55,778 nt of DNA from a virus. The DNA is taken from positions 1 to 55,778 of IMG/VR virus record IMGVR_UViG_3300008107_000217; one strand, given 5' to 3'. Position 1 is the first letter of the stretch, and every line of letters starts with the position of its first letter. The notes beneath the pieces are model-generated. The model had not been told where the DNA came from. It was given only the letters and a program-made list of their open reading frames with translations, and did no database searches. Of this stretch, positions 48,325 through 55,360 are shown one piece after another. Position numbers and translations under genes: made by a program.

Positions 48325-49750
48325 ACTTTTTAAGATTGTTCAACATTGATTTTAATTTACTGCCCTGAACATCTGCCATAACACGATTTGTAACTGGTTC
48401 TAATTCTGATTCTATTTTATTATTAAATCCAACATTATTGTCAACTACAGTAGATTGAGTCCGTAATTTACTCATAATATCATTGGGACTTGAATGAGTT
48501 TGTTGCTTATCCCCATATCCCTCAGGATCGCTATCTGTGATACGCATGGTATCAATACTATATTCTAAATCAATTTTCTGACCTACGCCTGTTGAGCTAC
48601 GTGATTTCATGCATTGAATCTGATACTTCCCACGCTCACGCATACTACGACTTGTAAAGATACCAAACACATTATCTGCTGTATTAATCTTACTGATACC
48701 ACCTGCAATGTGACTATGATCGAACTCAATTTCTTCAACAGCACTACGATTTAACTGAGATGCTGTGACCATAAGAATACCTAATTCTTTTGCTAAATTA
48801 CGTAATTCTTCTGAAACATATTTGTCTTTAATAAACTGATCGTTAGGATTAACTTTGACTGATACAGGCATAACGAGATCCAAATAGTCAATCATTACAA
48901 AGTCAACTTTGATTCCTGTCTGAATCTGAACTTCTTTCAAATATGAACGAATGTCATTAACATTACTTTGTGCAGGCAAACCTTTGACACGATATTGTCC
49001 TGACTTCTTACCTACCATCTTAACTCTAAGTTCAGTGCCCTCAATATCTTTACGAATATCTCGGGTACTCATACTTGTTAACATTGCATCTGTACGCAAT
49101 GACGTTAGTTCTTCGCTAAGTTCCAATGAAACATAAACACCACTTAATCCTTGTTGTAACCAGTTCAATGCAATGTTCATCATGACCAATGATTTACCTG
49201 AACCTGAGCCACCTGCAAAGATATTCAATTCACCACGACTAAAGCCACCATACAACAATCTATCCATCTGGGGCCAACCTGTACTAACTTGTCCACCTGC
49301 ATTAAAATATTTGTTGATACGACTTTTAGGATCAGCGAAATAATCTGTACCCATGTCTCTTTGCAAACTGATTTGTACCGCATCTTTGATTAGTTTCTCA
49401 ACAGGACCAAAATCTCCCTTCTCAAGCATATCGGCTGACTTAAGAATTGCACGTTCTAGTTCTTGTCGTTTAGTAAAGGATTCAAATTCTTCTAAGAACC
49501 ATTCTGTATGTTTTTCTCCGAATTCTTCGATTAGTGCAATGTCCATTCCTGTTGTTGCTTTAATCTGTGATATATCCGGAAGTATACTATACTTCTCGCT
49601 GTATTCTTTCATAAACTCAGCGACTGGTCTTATCGATTTATCAAAGTTGTCAGCATTCATAATGTTCATAACTCGGGTATACAATTCCGAATTAGTTAAC
49701 ATCATCTGCAAAAACAATCTTTGTACGTCTACGTTATAGTCCTTTAGCAA
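48323..49750 (-). CDS. 41: Replicative DNA helicase (gp41/DnaB family)
   Basis: RecA-like DnaB-type core with Walker A FAGGSGSGKSLVMMNIA, GVYVSLELSEELTSLR (helicase motif 1a), VDFVMIDYLDLVMP (Walker B) and KELGILMVTASQLNRSAVEE (motif 3/4). N-terminal helical domain as in T4-like gp41. The C-terminal 80 residues are flexible. It unwinds the fork with primase gp61, encoded just upstream with a 17-base overlap. Confidence 0.94.
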   Translation of the reverse strand: MLKDYNVDVQRLFLQMMLTNSELYTRVMNIMNADNFDKSIRPVAEFMKEYSEKYSILPDISQIKATTGMDIALIEEFGEKHTEWFLEEFESFTKRQELERAILKSADMLEKGDFGPVEKLIKDAVQISLQRDMGTDYFADPKSRINKYFNAGGQVSTGWPQMDRLLYGGFSRGELNIFAGGSGSGKSLVMMNIALNWLQQGLSGVYVSLELSEELTSLRTDAMLTSMSTRDIRKDIEGTELRVKMVGKKSGQYRVKGLPAQSNVNDIRSYLKEVQIQTGIKVDFVMIDYLDLVMPVSVKVNPNDQFIKDKYVSEELRNLAKELGILMVTASQLNRSAVEEIEFDHSHIAGGISKINTADNVFGIFTSRSMRERGKYQIQCMKSRSSTGVGQKIDLEYSIDTMRITDSDPEGYGDKQQTHSSPNDIMSKLRTQSTVVDNNVGFNNKIESELEPVTNRVMADVQGSKLKSMLNNLKK

Positions 49751-50708
49751 TTTTCTTCCTGTTCATTTCTATTTTAATTTTACTATTTGTTGCACTCTGT
49801 AGTATACTCATTAGGGTTGGTAACTTCCCATATCTTACTACAGCATCATTAACATCTTTGATATCAGCTTCCCAATTAGGTAAGCTAACTTGATAACCCA
49901 ATTCTAATGCTCTGTCACACATCTTTAGTCCTGTCTTATCTCTGTCAGGAACTACAATAATTTGTTTATTTAATGTTGATATTAATTGTGCTTGGTCATT
50001 GCTAATGTCATCGTGCATAACTGCGATACCGTCAATGCTTAATGCGTCAAATATACCTTCTGTCAATATACACGCACTCCATTGATTCTTCTGTATATCA
50101 ATATTGAATACGTAACCGGGTTGTTGTTCGTTAATGTATTTGGGGATTTTGTTGTCTAAGAATCTACTAGTGTGACCAACGATTTTATTCTTATATGTAT
50201 AAGGGATAACAATACGTTGTGACATTCTACCAAACTCACGAGGAGTTACTAAGAAGGGGTAGTCATTATAATTTATCTTGCGTTTACTTAGATAGTCTAT
50301 GTATACTTTGTGCGCTGGATTATTAGGATCAATCAAATCACCATCAGGCAATTGATGATCCTTGAATTTCATTTTGAAATTTATTCGTTTGGGCTGAGTG
50401 AAATCTAATATGTCTTTATGTGCTAGACTTTCTAAGCTCCACTTTTGTATTTGGTCAGTATCAACACCTAACCATGTTAGTAGTTGTTTTGCTTTAGGGG
50501 TAATTGTTTTACCTAATGTAAAGTTACAGCTAAAGCTACAGTTAAAACAATGATAGGTCCAATTAGTAGGGCCATCGAATTTAATTCCGCCCCTATGACG
50601 TTTATCTTGTTTATGACCACGATGACTACAACACGCCGCATTGAAGCTGTACCAACCACTGTGTGTTAGTTTACGTTTACCCGGTATCAGAGATAGAATA
50701 TCAAACAT
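49734..50708 (-). CDS. 61: DNA primase (gp61-like, TOPRIM)
   Basis: Zinc domain ACCSHRGHKQDKRHRGGI then YHCFNCSFSCNF at the N terminus; TOPRIM motifs CILTEGIFDALSI and IIVVPDRDKTGLKM in the middle; conserved basic residues in GRMSQRIVIPYTYKNKIVGH. It makes RNA primers for the gp41 helicase. The -10 box TACAAT lies six bases before the ATG: leaderless mRNA predicted. Confidence 0.92.
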   Translation of the reverse strand: MFDILSLIPGKRKLTHSGWYSFNAACCSHRGHKQDKRHRGGIKFDGPTNWTYHCFNCSFSCNFTLGKTITPKAKQLLTWLGVDTDQIQKWSLESLAHKDILDFTQPKRINFKMKFKDHQLPDGDLIDPNNPAHKVYIDYLSKRKINYNDYPFLVTPREFGRMSQRIVIPYTYKNKIVGHTSRFLDNKIPKYINEQQPGYVFNIDIQKNQWSACILTEGIFDALSIDGIAVMHDDISNDQAQLISTLNKQIIVVPDRDKTGLKMCDRALELGYQVSLPNWEADIKDVNDAVVRYGKLPTLMSILQSATNSKIKIEMNRKKIAKGL

Positions 50709-50714
50709 ACTAGT

Positions 50715-50743
50715 ATTGTAGCATGTTTTTAGATGTAAGTCAA
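50715..50743 (-). promoter_or_regulatory. Host-type promoter TTGACT-17-TACAAT for primase/helicase
   Basis: -35 TTGACT at 50743-50738 and -10 TACAAT at 50720-50715, followed on the minus strand by ACTAGTATG. The strongest -35 box of the set with TACAAT. Confidence 0.8.
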
Positions 50744-50746
50744 TTT

Positions 50747-51508
50747 TTAACGGACAACCAGACTAGTAATATCACCAGTTGTTACGTTAGCATATTGTGC
50801 CCTTACGTAAGGATGGTATCCCTCACATAAGAAATATAAACTTTCGGTTGCGTTTGCAAATGTATTTGCTTCGTGTATGTTATACCAATCACCATTTGGG
50901 ATAGTAGATCCTTGTATTACTACATCGCCGGTAAAGTTGTCCAATGACATTTGCACACCCAATATATCTGTGAATAATGGATTGTCGTATGTGCTGAATA
51001 CACTGCTGTAGAATGTTACACCTACATTGCTTATGGGTGCGTGACTTGGGATAGTTACAGGAATAGTATTAATATATCCTGGTAATACACTATCAATAAC
51101 TTTTACTGTACCACGTGCATTTGCATCGGGACTAACAAAGGCAGCTGTATGTGCAGTTCCCTCTACTACCTCTAGTGAATAGAAACACATTTGAGGTTCT
51201 ACATCTACAATATCAGTAGCATCTAGCTCTAATTGAGTTATACCAGTCAATGGCAATAAATTGGTTAATTGCTTACTAAAATATACCATAGAACCATCAT
51301 ATTTGATAAGTCTAAAAGAGATAGTTTTACCGGTAATATTTACTGGTTTCTGTTCTTGGTTTAGGAACTGAAACTGAATCTTGTTTTCCACGCCCTTGTT
51401 TAGGGTTAAATCTTTTGCATACACGATATCATATCTCCTATTGCTAGAGCCGGAATACAACACTACTGTTTGACGTTGTGTGTAATAATAAACATTTGTT
51501 GAATACAA
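50747..51508 (-). CDS. BppU-like virion protein (253 aa)
   Basis: Starts with TTG (51508) seven bases after AAAGGAG. Residues 35-140 look like the N-terminal domain of baseplate upper proteins (NKIQFQFLNQEQKPVNITGK, ISFRLIKYDGSMVYF, QLELDATDIVDVEPQMCFYS). The C-terminal domain (VVIQGSTIPNGDWYNIHEAN, CEGYHPYVRAQYANVTTGDI) resembles the 111-residue protein at 722-1057. Beta-rich virion component, probably baseplate or fibre connection. Confidence 0.65.
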   Translation of the reverse strand: MYSTNVYYYTQRQTVVLYSGSSNRRYDIVYAKDLTLNKGVENKIQFQFLNQEQKPVNITGKTISFRLIKYDGSMVYFSKQLTNLLPLTGITQLELDATDIVDVEPQMCFYSLEVVEGTAHTAAFVSPDANARGTVKVIDSVLPGYINTIPVTIPSHAPISNVGVTFYSSVFSTYDNPLFTDILGVQMSLDNFTGDVVIQGSTIPNGDWYNIHEANTFANATESLYFLCEGYHPYVRAQYANVTTGDITSLVVR

Positions 51509-51526
51509 AATGAGACTCCTTTATCA

Positions 51527-51534
51527 TATTTATG
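51527..51534 (-). promoter_or_regulatory. Late-type promoter CATAAATA
   Basis: The minus strand reads GTCATAAATATGATAAAGG. Close spacing to AAAGGAG and the TTG start of the BppU-like gene. Confidence 0.55.
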
Positions 51535-51562
51535 ACAAATAATATAAAGACATTTTTGCCCG

Positions 51563-51570
51563 AATAAATA
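51563..51570 (+). promoter_or_regulatory. Late-type promoter AATAAATA for the 126-residue gene
   Basis: The plus strand reads CCGAATAAATACTTCCGAG, 18 bases before ATG 51589. Divergent with the box at 51527-51534. Confidence 0.55.
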
Positions 51571-51588
51571 CTTCCGAGAACTAAATAA

Positions 51589-51969
51589 ATGCTTCATAAC
51601 GACTTTTTCAAACGACTAACCGAGAACCACCCCTTTATAACGGTCTGCTCATACGCAGGCCAAGATTATGTAGGCATAGTTCAAAATAGAGATGATGTAG
51701 TAACTACCATCTACGACTATGGATCTATTATAGACCAAGTAATACGAGAAAAATTCTTAGAACTAGGGGATATATGGTGGTGGGAATCTAATAGATTAGT
51801 GCCCATTAATATGTTCTTAAAAGAAGATTGGATGATCTTTAAACCCTATCTAAGAACATTTAACAATAAGAGTCTGACTATATTACACGGTCCTATATGT
51901 AGTATGTTAGAACTAAGCAAACGTAAGTCAAAGCGTAAAAGTATTACCCTGGTCAAGAGGATATCCTAA
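51589..51969 (+). CDS. Conserved T4-like protein (126 aa)
   Basis: Begins MLHNDFFKRLTENHPFITVC and has AGQDYVGIVQNRDDVVTTIY, LGDIWWWESNRLVPINMFLK and a basic tail KRKSKRKSITLVKR. I know the motif W-W-W-E-S-N-R and the head from hypothetical proteins of T4-like phages; not characterised. It ends with a 42-base convergent overlap on the DnaE-like gene. Confidence 0.65.
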   Translation: MLHNDFFKRLTENHPFITVCSYAGQDYVGIVQNRDDVVTTIYDYGSIIDQVIREKFLELGDIWWWESNRLVPINMFLKEDWMIFKPYLRTFNNKSLTILHGPICSMLELSKRKSKRKSITLVKRIS

Positions 51970-52533
51970 TTCATCAATCAAATTCATATGTACGACAACT
52001 AAATGAGCATATGCAATTGCGTGACTTTTCTTAAAACTATACCCATCAGTGCCTTTATCCCATACAGTTTTTGCAACTTCAGCCCACGTTAAACCAATTA
52101 AGTGTTTCTTTGCAGGACGAATGATAGACAAGAACATAGCTAGTCTAGGGATGCTATCTATAGGTTCTTTCATTTTCTTAATGCTATTATAGTGATTGTT
52201 TAAGTGAATCAAGTTTTCTACAAACTTTGCATCCTTTAACTTATCCCAATCAGGTTCACACATTAAGCACTTTAGATGTTCTTCACTTCTAACATAGTTA
52301 TAAACATAAACATTTAACATATCTAATTTGAGATATCCACGTTGTTCTGCCTCAGAATAATCGATGTTAGCCATATCATTGATAGCATCGTAGGGTATAT
52401 TAGTCACGTGAACACCTGTTGCATGTTTACGAATAGGATTAACCTTACGCATTGCCGCAGGCGTATGCTTGATAAGACTTAATATCTTATCTCGGTCACC
52501 AAAGTCAATATCAATGTCTGAATTAAATTTCAT
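51928..52533 (-). CDS. DnaE-like (C-family polymerase) palm, C-terminal catalytic half
   Basis: Residue 4 onward, NSDIDIDFGDRDKILSLI, copies DnaE PDFDVDFCMDGRDRVIDYV with the paired catalytic Asp (D8 and D10). KHATGVHVTNIP corresponds to SGTHAAGVVIS, GYLKLDMLNV to VKFDFLGL with the third catalytic Asp (D71), and YSFKKSHAIAYAHLVV to YGFNKSHAAAYALIAY. It begins where the 9991-10512 protein ends. Finger and OB parts of true DnaE are absent. Overlaps the DEDD exonuclease start by four bases, so the catalytic half is encoded next to a 3'-5' exonuclease. Function unproven. Confidence 0.75.
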   Translation of the reverse strand: MKFNSDIDIDFGDRDKILSLIKHTPAAMRKVNPIRKHATGVHVTNIPYDAINDMANIDYSEAEQRGYLKLDMLNVYVYNYVRSEEHLKCLMCEPDWDKLKDAKFVENLIHLNNHYNSIKKMKEPIDSIPRLAMFLSIIRPAKKHLIGLTWAEVAKTVWDKGTDGYSFKKSHAIAYAHLVVVHMNLIDELGYPLDQGNTFTL

Positions 52534-53093
52534 TTAGGTGGTGCAACTAGGCCTGCTTTAATTAATTTAGTATACGCTTTTTGTACAACAATAGCCTGAC
52601 GTTCAGCATCTTCTACTGCTTTGTGACTAGTAGAATGCCCACCGTCTTTAAGACTAACACCTGCAATTTCATATAATGTACGTGTATCTCTAACTGTCCA
52701 GAAAGGCCAGGGGATAGGATTAGGTTTGTCTGATGTTTGTCTCCAAGCAGACTCCATAACTACACAATCAAATGATGCACCATTACTCCAAACAGCACGA
52801 CGGTTCCAACAGAACTTATAAAGAGTCTCCATGCACTCGCTAAATGGCAAACGTCCCCCGTCTCCCATAGCTTCTTCAAGTGCTTCAGGGCTCTGCTCAC
52901 TCCACCATCGTAATGTATCTTCATTGATACTCCTGTTATATATTTCTGTTTGATCCTCTACTGTAGGACGTAGTTCTAATCGTTCAACTACGCCACTACC
53001 TTTAGGATCGAATCGTACCGCACCGATGGTTAAGATAACACAGTTAGGTGTTGTATCTAAACTTTCAATGTCAATCATAATGTCATTTGCCAT
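52530..53093 (-). CDS. DEDD 3'-5' exonuclease (RNase T / DexA-like)
   Basis: Rv2179c/DexA-type exonuclease: IMIDIESLDTTPNCVILTIG with the first Asp-Glu pair, NGASFDCVVMESA with the second Asp, and SHKAVEDAERQAIVVQKAY with the final His...Asp. Family acts on DNA or RNA 3' ends; T4 DexA degrades single strands. Its neighbour downstream is the DnaE-like catalytic half. Confidence 0.88.
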   Translation of the reverse strand: MANDIMIDIESLDTTPNCVILTIGAVRFDPKGSGVVERLELRPTVEDQTEIYNRSINEDTLRWWSEQSPEALEEAMGDGGRLPFSECMETLYKFCWNRRAVWSNGASFDCVVMESAWRQTSDKPNPIPWPFWTVRDTRTLYEIAGVSLKDGGHSTSHKAVEDAERQAIVVQKAYTKLIKAGLVAPPK

Positions 53094-53935
53094 AATAATG
53101 CCGCTCCAATTACACCTGCACTGTCACCTAATTTTGCTCTATATATAGGTGTGTTGAATTCATCATTGAATATATTCTTTTTAACAGATTCAATGCCTTG
53201 AGTGAATAATATATCATTATTACTGATTCCTCCGCCAATTACAATACAATCCGGGTCTAATACTTGAACTAAATTAGAAACTGCCAACCCAAACTTATTT
53301 AAAAAACATTCTTGTATCTCTGTCATTTCCATATATTCTTTTGTGGATAGTTTTTTATTTGTAAGATTGTATGCCCATGTGTCAATTCCTGATCCGCTTA
53401 ACCAAGTTTCTACACATCCAATTCTACCGCAACGACACATTATATTGTTACTAGGGTCTAATGTTGTATGTCCCCATTCACAACTTATGTTATGAAATCC
53501 TTTATGTAGCATTCCATTAATCACTATGCCGCCTCCCACACCCGTACCTAATATCATTCCGAATACAGTATTATATCCATTGCCTACCCCTAACAATGAT
53601 TCTGCTAAAGCAAAACATTGACTATCGTTGGCAATTTGTATCTTACGATTTAATCTAGTTTCCAACATACCTACAAAATCTGTATCGTTTAAAAATCCTA
53701 TGCTAGAATTTATCATTAAACCGGTTCTATTGCTTATGGATCCCGGCATACATACTCCCAATGTATGTTCTGTTGTATTAGTATACAGTATAGCTTTATT
53801 ATAAAGAACTTCTATTTCTTCGTATACAGAACCTGTAGGAAGACGTTCTCTAAACAATACCTCATTTGTAGTTGATAACACACAACACTCAATTTTTGTT
53901 TTACCAATATCAACACCAATCTTATTCATAATCAT
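53075..53935 (-). CDS. ROK family sugar kinase
   Basis: N-terminal IGVDIGKTKIECCVL phosphate loop, catalytic base in IANDSQCFALAESL, ATP site LGTGVGGGIV, and the ROK zinc signature EWGHTTLDPS...CRCGRIGCVETW with the His and three Cys. C terminus DCIVIGGGISNND and DSAGVIGAALL completes the actin-like fold. ROK enzymes phosphorylate hexoses such as glucose, fructose or N-acetylsugars. Such a gene is unusual for a T4-like phage; ATG 53935 used (53929 also possible). It overlaps the exonuclease by 19 bases. Confidence 0.88.
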   Translation of the reverse strand: MIMNKIGVDIGKTKIECCVLSTTNEVLFRERLPTGSVYEEIEVLYNKAILYTNTTEHTLGVCMPGSISNRTGLMINSSIGFLNDTDFVGMLETRLNRKIQIANDSQCFALAESLLGVGNGYNTVFGMILGTGVGGGIVINGMLHKGFHNISCEWGHTTLDPSNNIMCRCGRIGCVETWLSGSGIDTWAYNLTNKKLSTKEYMEMTEIQECFLNKFGLAVSNLVQVLDPDCIVIGGGISNNDILFTQGIESVKKNIFNDEFNTPIYRAKLGDSAGVIGAALLWQMTL

Positions 53936-54157
53936 CTAAACCCATCGTAATGAAAACCATATTGCGTCTGCTTCTCTATCAAATTGAATGTTACAATATG
54001 ATTCACCTTGAGTAACAACCTCGGGATGAAATGTCATATGCCACCCTTTACCATGCCAAAAGATTATAGGGTTACTATGTAACATAGGTCCTACATTCTC
54101 TATCAGTAAGTGTAACACTAATGCCCATGGTTTGTAAACCTTTATGATCACTGCCAT
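53936..54157 (-). CDS. Small paralogue A, FxF...DAxxFxLRW family
   Basis: The 73 residues (ATG 54157) end CNIQFDREADAIWFSLRWV. This C-terminal signature (F-x-F-x-[DE]-x-x-[DN]-[AL]-x-x-F-x-[LM]-[RK]-W) is shared with the next three genes. Other parts are aromatic and include PIIFWHGKGWHMTF. It overlaps gene B by ten bases. Unknown function; see findings. Confidence 0.62.
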   Translation of the reverse strand: MAVIIKVYKPWALVLHLLIENVGPMLHSNPIIFWHGKGWHMTFHPEVVTQGESYCNIQFDREADAIWFSLRWV

Positions 54158-54420
54158 TTTAGTAGAAACCATTCTAAATCTTTTTGTTCTTTAAACCAAA
54201 ACTTGCTGTTGTTAATATACCATCGTGCGTTAGGAGTATATACTCCGGGCATATTATCGGTGCCACTGCGACCAAAGGTGTCAATACACCAATCTTCCAT
54301 TAGTATCCAATATTGATTGGACTTTTTATTATTTAATACCCAATCAAAACTAGGATAAGCAGTATAATATTTTGACCCAAATATCAAACCTTCTTCTAAT
54401 ATTAACTCCACTATGTCCAC
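54148..54420 (-). CDS. Small paralogue B, FxF...DAxxFxLRW family
   Basis: The 90 residues start with GTG at 54420 (overlapping gene C by ten bases). Contains EDWCIDTFGRSGTDN and ends SKFWFKEQKDLEWFLLKWQ. WC-x-x-x-F-G resembles AWAVETFG of gene D, so B and D share two segments. Confidence 0.62.
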   Translation of the reverse strand: MDIVELILEEGLIFGSKYYTAYPSFDWVLNNKKSNQYWILMEDWCIDTFGRSGTDNMPGVYTPNARWYINNSKFWFKEQKDLEWFLLKWQ

Positions 54421-54626
54421 CTCAATGCAAAATAACTAGCATTGCTATCATTGTAAAAGGTAAATCTTGCATGTCGTTTTACAATAGGGTCATGGCTAAA
54501 GTTGTCATACTTCTCTTGGTAGTAAGCATAATCAAAATCAACACCCTGTATCCAACCCATGTTTCGTAACTCATGGCCTATTTCCATAGTTCTTTTAGCA
54601 GTAATGTATAGGATAACATCAGCCAT
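54411..54626 (-). CDS. Small paralogue C, FxF...DAxxFxLRW family
   Basis: The 71-residue protein starts MADVILYITAKRTMEIGHEL and ends ARFTFYNDSNASYFALRWT. Predicted alpha/beta; GGGG precedes the ATG closely. Same family as A, B and D by the end signature. Confidence 0.62.
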   Translation of the reverse strand: MADVILYITAKRTMEIGHELRNMGWIQGVDFDYAYYQEKYDNFSHDPIVKRHARFTFYNDSNASYFALRWT

Positions 54627-54627
54627 A

Positions 54628-54786
54628 TTATCCCCATCTTAACTCAAAATGAATAGCATCACGCTCATCCTTAAAGTAAAAATCCATATAATCTTCTGTT
54701 GCATGTGTATCAAACTTATCTCCGGGCAAACCAAATGTCTCTACCGCCCATGCACATTTTTGATTCCATGTATAAGAAATGTACAC
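54628..54786 (-). CDS. Small paralogue D, FxF...DAxxFxLRW family
   Basis: Core YISYTWNQKCAWAVETFGLP with GDKFDTHATED and end FYFKDERDAIHFELRWG. I place the start at GTG 54786, since family members known to me begin just before YTW; an ATG at 54840 is in frame but would run through the zinc-finger gene. It overlaps the last 71 bases of that gene in another frame. Confidence 0.6.
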   Translation of the reverse strand: MYISYTWNQKCAWAVETFGLPGDKFDTHATEDYMDFYFKDERDAIHFELRWG

Positions 54787-55360
54787 CACTGTCACTCTGA
54801 TACAACATCCAAGGACTAATCTTACCAGTTGTAATTGCATAACAAATCTTATTTACGTTACCATATCTTAGAATATCATGAGGTAGTATATGTTCTGCTT
54901 GTGCTAATTCAATTGTATACTGAACACTACGAGTAATTGCATCATACGCATCCTCAACTCTAACATACTCTTGCAAAAATTTAGTATAGTTAGTGTCAGT
55001 TGCCCAATTATCAAGCTTGATTTGGTCTCGCAATAACCAATCAACATACCTGCTGATGTTGATGCAATTTGTATCTACACAATATGTTCCAAACTTTGCA
55101 AATGCAATATAGTATGGACTCTTAATAAACTCTAGCTGAGTCTTTGTCTTTTTAGTTGCGGTGTGTTTGGTATAGAACTGTACAAAGGACTGATATGCAA
55201 TACGATTGCTTTGCTTGTCTTTTTCTAACCAACGATGTTTAGTCTCACATATATGAGTAAGCAGAGTCCGTTCTTTTATAAACTCCCTGCTACAAAACTC
55301 ACAACTGTGCTTAACCGATTTAGTTTCCTCGGCTTCTTTCGTACTTTTCAATGTCGGCAT
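54716..55360 (-). CDS. C2H2 zinc-finger protein, C terminus apparently replaced (214 aa)
   Basis: SCEFCSREFIKERTLLTHIC...KHRW is a C2H2-like finger near the N terminus. The body (IAYQSFVQFYTKHT, EFIKSPYYIAFAKFGTYC, ISRYVDWLLRDQIKLDNW, RSVQYTIELAQAE, TTGKISPWMLYQSDSG) follows a T4-like phage family that I remember as longer, about 270-300 residues. Here the sequence after YQSDSGV turns into a frame-shifted reading of gene D and stops. So it is either truncated or an overprinted end. Confidence 0.66.
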   Translation of the reverse strand: MPTLKSTKEAEETKSVKHSCEFCSREFIKERTLLTHICETKHRWLEKDKQSNRIAYQSFVQFYTKHTATKKTKTQLEFIKSPYYIAFAKFGTYCVDTNCINISRYVDWLLRDQIKLDNWATDTNYTKFLQEYVRVEDAYDAITRSVQYTIELAQAEHILPHDILRYGNVNKICYAITTGKISPWMLYQSDSGVHFLYMESKMCMGGRDIWFARR

